Source: Mycolicibacterium phocaicum
Lineage (GTDB): Bacteria; Actinomycetota; Actinomycetes; Mycobacteriales; Mycobacteriaceae
Reading direction: 5' to 3'
DNA: 64,000 nucleotides
Assembly: GCF_010731115.1 (NCBI RefSeq)
Contig: NZ_AP022616.1
Location: 2,666,001 to 2,730,000 of the forward strand
The translations under genes and the position numbers were made by a program. This document shows positions 1 through 6,329 of this stretch, in pieces (position 1 is the stretch's first letter; the number at the start of each line of letters is the position of its first letter). The notes under the pieces were generated by a model, which was not told the origin of the DNA, did no database searches, and saw nothing but the letters and a program-made list of their open reading frames with translations.

Positions 1-561
1 GACGTCGTCGCCGGGCAACCGGTCACCCCAGAGCTGGCTGCCGGGCACCACATCGGTGGCGCCGTTGTCGGCGGTGAAATCGTCGATGGCCCAGATGGTC
101 GCCGCGCCCAACGCGGCGCGGGGCCGCGGCAGCGGGTAGAAGCCGTCGTCGGTGTGCAGCATCTGCGCCTGTTCCCCCGGCAGGATGTTGATCACCTGGA
201 GCATCGACAGCAGATAGTTGGGCAGGAACATCCGGTCCAGCAGTGCGAGCACGCGCGGGTGGTCGGCGATGACGTCGCACGCCGCGGTCTTGTTGAGCAC
301 GCTGTAGATGCGCTGCGTCGACCGTCCCTCAAAACCGTTGCGGCCGTGTCGATCCAGCATCGGCGTCACGGCGGCGCGGATCTCGTCCAGCTGGGTCGCA
401 CTGAGCAGATCGGGCAGGATCACGTAGCCGTCGCGCGTCATCGTGGCGAGATCGGCATCGACGATCGCGGGGTCGACGGTCGCGCCGCTGCTTTCGGTCC
501 GGCGATAGGTGCCGGCCAGGTCGCCGCTCAAGTCCGCCAGCGATGACACTTCAGTGCTCAT
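1..561 (-). CDS. PhyH-family (phytanoyl-CoA dioxygenase-like) oxygenase, 3' end cut by window edge
   Basis: Read from an ATG at 561 (reverse strand), the frame stays open for 187 codons to the window edge, so the C-terminus is missing. Residues 136-138 are His-Thr-Asp, the usual HxD half of the 2-oxoglutarate/Fe(II) facial triad. They are followed by an NGATDVVPGSQ stretch typical of PhyH proteins. The distal His and the 2-oxoglutarate-binding Arg would lie outside the window. The family hydroxylates acyl or small-molecule substrates; the substrate here cannot be inferred. The gene is divergent from the TetR gene at 610, with a palindrome between them, so it is the obvious target of that repressor. 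Confidence 0.8.
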   Translation of the reverse strand, partial: MSTEVSSLADLSGDLAGTYRRTESSGATVDPAIVDADLATMTRDGYVILPDLLSATQLDEIRAAVTPMLDRHGRNGFEGRSTQRIYSVLNKTAACDVIADHPRVLALLDRMFLPNYLLSMLQVINILPGEQAQMLHTDDGFYPLPRPRAALGAATIWAIDDFTADNGATDVVPGSQLWGDRLPGDDV

Positions 562-580
562 TGCTCCACTCCCGCCGAAA

Positions 581-600
581 CATAACCGAGTTCTGTTATG
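581..600. promoter_or_regulatory. Perfect inverted repeat CATAAC-N8-GTTATG, probable TetR operator
   Basis: The 20-bp dyad lies between the divergent PhyH and TetR genes. Its right arm contains the first possible ATG (598) of the TetR frame, which favours the downstream ATG at 610 as the real start. Placement and symmetry are what an autoregulating TetR repressor would need; binding itself is inferred. Confidence 0.6.
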
Positions 601-609
601 TTTTGGACT

Positions 610-1188
610 ATGGCACGTGCCCCGATCGGACGTCAACAACTTCTGACCGCCGCGCGCGACGAACTGGTGCGCGGCAACGGCGTGCTCGAACTGAGCGCAC
701 TGACCCGCCGGGCGCAGCTCAGCACCGGCGCCCTCTATCACCACTTCGGTTCCAAAAGTGGGCTTCTCGCAGCGGTTTACGACGACTTCTATCACGGGCT
801 GCGCCATGCCATCGCCGACGTGCACCTACCCGTCGACGCCGACTGTGGAGTCCGGGAGCGCGAGCGCACCCGCCGTTTCGTCGTCTACCACTTCGACGAT
901 GAGCTGGCGCCGATCCTGCTCGGCCGCGCGACGCTGGACCCCGAACTCGCCGAACTCGAGGCCGTCCATCTCCAGACGATGAGCGAGGCCGCAGCCGACA
1001 ACATCCGCCACGGGCAAGAGTCCGGTGAATTGCCCGACGACATCGACGCCGACAGCGCCGGGGCGTTCGTCATCGGCGGACTGCGGCACAGCATCGCCCA
1101 ACAGCTCCGGGCCACACCGCGTGCCGATCCCGATCTTGCCGCCGAACGGCTCTGGCATCTGGTCGCCGCGGCACTCGGCATTTCGTGA
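610..1188 (+). CDS. TetR/AcrR-family transcriptional regulator
   Basis: About 192 aa. The N-terminal ~55 residues form a TetR helix-turn-helix whose recognition part is STGALYHHFGSKSGLL; a helical ligand-binding domain follows. An ATG at 598 is in frame but lies inside the palindromic operator, so the start at 610 is preferred. It is transcribed away from the PhyH oxygenase and probably represses it and itself. The ligand is unknown. Confidence 0.88.
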   Translation: MARAPIGRQQLLTAARDELVRGNGVLELSALTRRAQLSTGALYHHFGSKSGLLAAVYDDFYHGLRHAIADVHLPVDADCGVRERERTRRFVVYHFDDELAPILLGRATLDPELAELEAVHLQTMSEAAADNIRHGQESGELPDDIDADSAGAFVIGGLRHSIAQQLRATPRADPDLAAERLWHLVAAALGIS

Positions 1189-1193
1189 CGGGA

Positions 1194-1940
1194 TCAGACG
1201 GTGCCGCGCGCCGCCCACGCCGTGGCCGTCACGGTGAACGGTCCGTCGCCAAGACGTTCGCGCGCAACGGTTTTCAGCATGCCACGCCTCTCGTCATCGA
1301 GGCGCTGGACGTAGTCCCCGGCCGGTCCGACACCGAACGTGTACGGCTCCCACCACTCCTCGAAGCTCGGGTGCAGCACGTCGATGGCGATGGCATCCTC
1401 TGTCACGTTGCGTAGCCCGGCGGCGTCGAAGATCTCGGTGAGGTGGCCTCTGTGCGCGCCAGATAGCAACGCCTCGTCCTGTGCGTCGGGGTCGATCACG
1501 TGGACGGCGTCCCAGAACGGTGCCAGCGCACCCGTCGGGCCGTCCCACGCGCACGCCGCGACGACGCCCCCGGGCCGGGTCATCCGCGCCATCTGCCCGA
1601 TGCCGGCGACGGGATCGGTCATGAAATGCACCACCAGTTGGGCGAGCGCGGCGTCGAAAGTCGCAGTGTCGTAAGGCAGTTCCTCAGCGGTCCCGAGGCG
1701 GGCGTCGAGCCCGGGGAACCGCGCCTGGATCGCATCGACGAACGGCGGCGACGGATCGATGGCCGCAACCTCGGCGCCCGTCGCCAGCAGCCGCGCTGTC
1801 AGCGCGCCGGGTCCGCTGCCGACGTCGAGCACCTTCGCTCCGGCCGTGATCCCGGCGAAGGCGGCGAAGACGTCCGCGAGCGGCTCGGCGTATCGGCCCA
1901 TGTAGCGGCCGTACGCGTCCGGCGAGACGACGAAGCTCAC
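1194..1940 (-). CDS. Class I SAM-dependent methyltransferase
   Basis: A 248-aa protein read from a GTG at 1940. Motif I is VLDVGSGPGALTARLL at about residues 37-52, followed by an acidic post-I region (AAIDPS) and LAQLVVHFM in the motif IV position. This is the Methyltransf_11/25 Rossmann type used on small molecules. The gene lies 28 bp downstream of the VOC-fold gene on the same strand, so the two probably share a transcript. The substrate cannot be predicted. Confidence 0.85.
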   Translation of the reverse strand: MSFVVSPDAYGRYMGRYAEPLADVFAAFAGITAGAKVLDVGSGPGALTARLLATGAEVAAIDPSPPFVDAIQARFPGLDARLGTAEELPYDTATFDAALAQLVVHFMTDPVAGIGQMARMTRPGGVVAACAWDGPTGALAPFWDAVHVIDPDAQDEALLSGAHRGHLTEIFDAAGLRNVTEDAIAIDVLHPSFEEWWEPYTFGVGPAGDYVQRLDDERRGMLKTVARERLGDGPFTVTATAWAARGTV

Positions 1941-1968
1941 CAGCAGATGCTATGCCGCATATCAGCTA

Positions 1969-2397
1969 CTACGCCCCGAATTTGGCCTTGGCATCGTCTC
2001 TCACCGGCGTGAAGAGGTTGACGAGGTTGCCGTCGGGATCGCGGAACAACAGCGACCGGTTACCCCACGGCATCGTGGTGGGCTCGGTGACGACCTCGTC
2101 CAACCGGCTTCGCAGCCGTTCGTACTCCGCGTCGACGTCATCCACGATGAACTCGATGATGGTGCTCCGGTTGGCCGCCGGCTCGGCGGAACCCGCCCCG
2201 AACAAGGGCACGGTCTTGTCGCTGCCGATCGCCAAAGTGCCCACCGGCGTGGGGATCTCCGCGAACAGTTCATTGGCCCAGACCGCCTCGGCCCCGGTCA
2301 CCAATTCATAGAAGCCGACCAGGCTCGGGACGTCGGCGGTGATGATGCGGGTGGAAACAAGCTTCATGCTGCGCACGATATCGGCGACCACCGACAT
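1969..2397 (-). CDS. VOC-superfamily (glyoxalase/bleomycin-resistance-like) protein
   Basis: Up to 142 aa. Two candidate starts exist: ATG 2397 and ATG 2367 (protein MKLVSTRIITADVPSLVGFY). The second matches where VOC domains normally begin and is my preference. A single VOC module is seen: an N-terminal strand, GFYELVTG, EFIVDDVDAEYERL, and a C-terminal FRDPDGNLVNLF with the usual DPDGN turn. Such proteins bind metals or sequester or isomerise small molecules; the specific role is unknown. The IS110 element begins shortly upstream, so the native promoter may be displaced. Confidence 0.8.
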   Translation of the reverse strand: MSVVADIVRSMKLVSTRIITADVPSLVGFYELVTGAEAVWANELFAEIPTPVGTLAIGSDKTVPLFGAGSAEPAANRSTIIEFIVDDVDAEYERLRSRLDEVVTEPTTMPWGNRSLLFRDPDGNLVNLFTPVRDDAKAKFGA

Positions 2398-2663
2398 TGA
2401 TTGTGTTCAACCCGTTCGGGCGAGGATGACCTTGCTCGTTCGCCGCTGGTGATGACCCTCCCACCGACTGACGCCCTGCTGGGTTGTCTTCGACTTGATC
2501 TGTCTCACCAGCGACGCGCGAGCAAGCGTTGCCCCGAGAGCCCAGCGGGGCGGACATGACCTAATCAGGAGCCTGGCCGTTCCTCATCAATGTCTTGTCT
2601 GCCCGCCCCGCAGGGTTGTCACCCACCCGCACGGTTCATTACTACGGAGAGGACACCACCATC
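2398..2663 (+). other. Non-coding 5' segment of the first IS110-family element (possible bridge-RNA region)
   Basis: No credible gene lies in these 266 bases. They sit between the VOC gene and the transposase start and contain GC-rich dyads such as CCCCGAGAGCCCAGCGGGGC near 2531-2550. IS110-type elements are known to carry a non-coding left end that is transcribed into a target-specifying bridge RNA. By position this segment would hold it. The exact insertion end cannot be set from the sequence, because IS110 elements lack ordinary terminal inverted repeats. Confidence 0.4.
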
Positions 2664-3900
2664 GTGACATCCCCACGCCGAGTCGTCATCGGCGCCGACA
2701 CCCATCTGGACACCATCCACGTCGCCGCCATCACCGACACCGGCCAACCGCTCGGCGACGCCGAATTCCGCACCAACCCCACCGGCTACTGGGCCGCGAT
2801 CTGCTGGGCCCGCAGCTTTGGTGACATCGTGACCGCAGGAGTCGAGGGCACCAGCAGCTACGGCGCCGGACTCACACAAGCATTGCAGGCCAACGCTATT
2901 CACGTCGTTGAAGTCAACCGACCCGACCGGGCAGCCAGGCGCAGGCAAGGAAAATCCGACCCGCTCGATGCCTACAGTGCCGCCCGCGCCGCGCTGGCCA
3001 GCAACAGCCCAGCCGTCCCCAAAGACCCCACACCAATGCACTCAAAGCCCTGCTGACCGCCCGTCGCGGCGCCGTCAAAGCCCGCACCGCAGCCATCCAG
3101 CAGATCAAGGACCTCCTCGTCACCGCTCCCGCCGAGATACGCGAGCGCTACCGCGGCTACACCACCACGCTGACGCTCGTGGCCGCGCTGTCCAGATGCC
3201 GACCCGCTACACACAACGATCCCGTCACGGTCTCAGTACTGACGGCCTGCAAAACACTGGCCCGCCGCGTCACCTTCCTGCAAGATCAGGCCGACGAAAT
3301 CACTGCTGAGCTCGACACCCTCACTGCTGCATTCAATCCTGCACTCCGGGCCGCCTACGGCGTCGGCCCGGACACCGCCGCTCAACTGATCATCACCGCC
3401 GGCACCAACCCCCAACGGCTCCGCAGCGAAGCCTCCTTTGCGATGCTCACCGGTGTCGCTCCCATCCCGGCCTCGTCCGGGAAAACCAGCCGCCACCGAC
3501 TCTCCCGCGGCGGCGACCGCGCCGCCAACAACGCCCTGTACCGCATCGCCCTGGTCCGCATGGCCCACGACCAACGCACCCGCGACTACGTCACCCGCCA
3601 GACCGCCGCCGGCCGGTCCAAAAAAGAGATCCTGCGGATGCTCAAACGCGCTATCGCCCGCGAGATGTTCAAACACCTCACCGCACCCAGCCCGATCGAC
3701 GACTACAGCGACCTCCGCCCGGCTCGTCGAGCCACAAACATCACTCTCACCGCCGTCGCCGACCACTTCGGCGTATGGCCCAACGACATCTCCCGCCTCG
3801 AACGCGGCCTCAAACGCGACGACACCCTCGCCGCTACCTACCGCCAATGGTTAAACACCCAGCTCAACCACGCCGCTTGACTATTAACAGAAATAGGAGC
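2450..3900 (+). mobile_element. IS110-family insertion sequence no. 1 (ends approximate)
   Basis: The element is inferred from the frameshifted DEDD transposase with non-coding flanks. It separates the VOC gene from a broken gene fragment and marks the left border of the accessory island that runs to ychF. No terminal repeats or target duplication can be seen, as expected for the family, so the ends are estimates only. Confidence 0.6.
2664..3880 (+). pseudogene. IS110-family transposase, frameshifted
   Basis: Part one runs from GTG 2664 to TGA 3056; part two is in another frame and ends at 3880. Joined with one extra base near 3020-3031, they give a normal IS110 transposase of about 405 aa. 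The N-terminal RuvC-like DEDD nuclease shows IGADTHLD, an EGTSSYG segment and KSDPLDAYSAA. The C-terminal Tnp2 part shows MLTGVAPIPASSGKT with the expected serine. The break lies beside the C run in GTCCCCAAAGACCCC. IS110 transposases normally need no frameshift, so this copy is either inactive or contains a sequencing indel. Confidence 0.85.
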
Positions 3901-3980
3901 ATCAAGCTCGCCTCGTCGAGCGCTTCCCGCGGTCGCCCGCCAAGCGCATGATTGATCCACAGAGGGAGGGGAGTGCCGCG

Positions 3981-4246
3981 GTGCCGAACCAATGGTCGGG
4001 AGTGACGATCGACTGTGTCGACCCGGTCCGGATGTCGACGTTCTGGGGACACCTTCTCGGCATCGAGCCCTCATACGAGCACGGCGACGACCCGGGCTGG
4101 GCGCCCTGGTGGTCTCCCACGACGTGCTGGTCCACTCGATGGGCCAGGGTTGGGGCTTCGCGTCGCCGCTCGACATCGCTCGCCGCGTCCGCGAGGGCAC
4201 CATGCCGCCGCCGCCAACCTGGATGCGCCGCCGTATCGGCGGTTAG
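3981..4246 (+). pseudogene. Broken gene remnant: VOC N-terminus running out of frame into an unidentified C-terminus
   Basis: From GTG 3981 the frame encodes about 40 residues of a VOC domain (VTIDCVDPVRMSTFWGHLLG, then DDPGW). Near 4098 the plausible coding frame switches by one register to a segment containing VVSHDVLVHSMGQGWGF and ending MRRRIGG at 4246. I do not recognise the second half. It may be the tail of another gene joined by deletion, or a decayed VOC gene. The remaining 160 bases to the next start are AT-richer and contain no gene. Confidence 0.5.
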
Positions 4247-4407
4247 AAAACCTGTTCGGCCGCTCACCGTCCCGGCGGTCGCCAGCCCGGCTCGCCGATG
4301 CGCGTTTTCACATTGCAGATATAGCAGCTACGCGCGAAACGTGTGCAATACTAAAGTCGCGTCCAGTTCGATCCACGCTCCCGGACGCGGATACAGGAGA
4401 CGCCTTC

Positions 4408-5103
4408 ATGGTTCCGAGTTCCCCCACCAATGCTCTCGGCCCGCACGCGAAAACAGTCCGTGACGCGCTGGTCGAGGTCATACGGTCTCGACATAATCGC
4501 TTCGCAGACGCTCATCAAGTCGCGGGCACTCGATACTCGATGGCCTTCGGAAGTCAGTGGCGTGACCTGCTGGACGACACCAATGATGCGCTGACGGGGC
4601 GCGGCTTCCAGTCGCAGAAGCTCACTCCGGCTGGCTACAAGATCCCGGTGGTCAACGATTGCCTGGTGTACGTGTGGCGGGTCCCCGGCTCTGCGGATGC
4701 GGTCAGCTTCTTCGCTTCGAGTCCGACGCGGAAGAATGGCTTCTCCGCTTCTCCCCCGCCGCCGATGTTGTTCGATCCCGTCCTGGTGGACGAGGGCCGG
4801 GCTGACGACGACGATCCTCCGGGCGGCGAACTCGGTCACACGTTGCGGGCAGCAGGCGACAAGATGCCGGTGGTGCTGGTGATGGTTGAATCGTCGCCGT
4901 GGCAGTTGCAGTCGATAAGTTGGGGCGTCGCCGTTCTGGACGAAGCCACCGGCAAGGTCGAAGTTCGTGGGCTCGAGTCGATCTGGGAGCCCACCTCGGA
5001 CACCGATCGCGATACGTCGAGTGCGGACTCGTTCGACAGCGGCACGCCCGAGGGTCCCTCGGTCGAGCCGCGGCCGCAGGAGCGCCCGAGCACGGATGAC
5101 TGA
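4408..5103 (+). CDS. Orphan 231-aa protein, first gene of an ImmA/restriction island
   Basis: The ATG at 4408 is preceded at 7 bases by CAGGAGA; longer upstream readings of the frame run through the gene remnant and are rejected. No family is recognised. The protein is soluble, with no signal or membrane segment. It has a helical N-terminus (about 1-65), a mixed core with VVNDCLVYVWRVPGSADAVS, a loop of four prolines near residue 113, a beta-rich segment, and an acidic Ser/Thr/Glu/Pro-rich tail. The stop overlaps the next gene's start by 8 bases, so it is translationally coupled to the ImmA-type protein. It could be that protease's substrate or partner, or an independent effector. Confidence 0.75.
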   Translation: MVPSSPTNALGPHAKTVRDALVEVIRSRHNRFADAHQVAGTRYSMAFGSQWRDLLDDTNDALTGRGFQSQKLTPAGYKIPVVNDCLVYVWRVPGSADAVSFFASSPTRKNGFSASPPPPMLFDPVLVDEGRADDDDPPGGELGHTLRAAGDKMPVVLVMVESSPWQLQSISWGVAVLDEATGKVEVRGLESIWEPTSDTDRDTSSADSFDSGTPEGPSVEPRPQERPSTDD

Positions 5104-6217
5104 TGATCCGCCAAGCTTGTTCGACTGGCCCGAGGCCGGTCAAACGCATGGTCGATTCGACCCAGCGCGGCTGACCCAGGCCCGTGTGCGCCTTGCGATA
5201 AGCAAGACGGACCTCGCCGCAGAAGTGGGCGTTTCGCCTGCCGCGATCGGCCAGTACGAGGCGGGCGTTAACTCGCCGCGTCCTGACGTTATCGATCGAA
5301 TGGCGAAGGCCTTGAGGGTGCGACCGGGGTTCTTCGGGGTGGGCCGCCCTCTCGCCCGTATGGATACCGTCCATGCGCATTTTCGGAGCTTGAGATCCGC
5401 TCGCGCGAGCGACCGTCAACGAGCAGTCGCGACGGCAACACTGATGTGGGAACTGACCTTCGCGCTTGAGAGGTACGTCAAGCTGCCGGTACCGAACCTA
5501 CCGCAAATTGAGCCTGGCACCGCGCCTGCGGACGCCGCTGCGATGCTGCGCAGGCACTGGAACCTCCCCGATGGGCCGGTGAAGCACTTGGTAGCCACCG
5601 TGGAATCTCACGGCATCGTGGTAGCAGTGCGTCCGCTAGGCGAGATCGATGCGGTCGACGCCTTCTCGGTAGTGATCGTGGACCGTCCTATCATCATCAC
5701 AACGCCCCGGCGCAGCGAGAACGTCTTCGGACATCGATTTTCGATCGCTCACGAGGTCGGCCACTTGCTCCTTCACGGAGACTCCGGCGAGTCGAGCCAG
5801 GCGGTGGAGCGTGAGGCAGACGAGTTTGCTGCGGCATTTCTAACCCCTGCCGCGTCTATGGACGCGGTACTGCCCGAGAGGCTCGATCTACCGGCCCTGC
5901 ATCGACTGGGTCGAACGTGGGGTGTTTCGCCAAAGTCGTTGGTCCGTCGGATGGTGGAGCGGCATCGCACGACTGATTCGTCCGCACGGCGGGCCTACCA
6001 ACGATTGGCCATGACGTACGACCCGTCGGCGGACCCCACCAGCGCGTACCCCGGTGAGGTAGCAACGCTTCTGCGGAAGGGCGTCGAGCTGGCTGGTCAG
6101 CACGGCGCGGGCGTACCCGTTCTCGCGGATGTCCTCAAGATCAGCCCTGGGCAGCTGCGCGACCTCCTGGGAGAGGAAGATCAGCGCCCGGTTCTGCGCC
6201 TCGTCAAAGACGAGTGA
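5096..6217 (+). CDS. XRE-family HTH plus ImmA/IrrE-type metallopeptidase
   Basis: A 373-aa protein; the ATG at 5096 lies inside the end of the preceding gene. Residues ~24-80 form an XRE/Cro helix-turn-helix (LAAEVGVSPAAIGQYEAG). Residues ~160-260 form the DUF955/ImmA zinc peptidase with HEVGH at 219-223, and a downstream EREADEFAAAFLTP supplies the third ligand. Known relatives (ImmA of ICEBs1, IrrE) cleave or control repressors, and XRE-ImmA fusions often sit in mobile and defence islands. Here the protein probably regulates or acts with the orphan gene before it and the restriction enzyme 112 bp downstream. Confidence 0.88.
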   Translation: MTDDPPSLFDWPEAGQTHGRFDPARLTQARVRLAISKTDLAAEVGVSPAAIGQYEAGVNSPRPDVIDRMAKALRVRPGFFGVGRPLARMDTVHAHFRSLRSARASDRQRAVATATLMWELTFALERYVKLPVPNLPQIEPGTAPADAAAMLRRHWNLPDGPVKHLVATVESHGIVVAVRPLGEIDAVDAFSVVIVDRPIIITTPRRSENVFGHRFSIAHEVGHLLLHGDSGESSQAVEREADEFAAAFLTPAASMDAVLPERLDLPALHRLGRTWGVSPKSLVRRMVERHRTTDSSARRAYQRLAMTYDPSADPTSAYPGEVATLLRKGVELAGQHGAGVPVLADVLKISPGQLRDLLGEEDQRPVLRLVKDE

Positions 6218-6329
6218 CGCTCGGGAGCGGTCGCCGTGTCCCCTCGGGTGACGTCAGTGGACGGCTTTACAGTGCCTGTCATGGCCTCGACACCATCGAA
6301 AGCGTTCGCGCCGACTCAGGGGCCGGGCC

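Noticed and set aside
3881..4407. Search for phage integrase, att site or tRNA as the island's entry point
   Set aside because: No integrase, tRNA or flanking direct repeat could be seen; the island border is marked only by the IS110 element and a gene scar.
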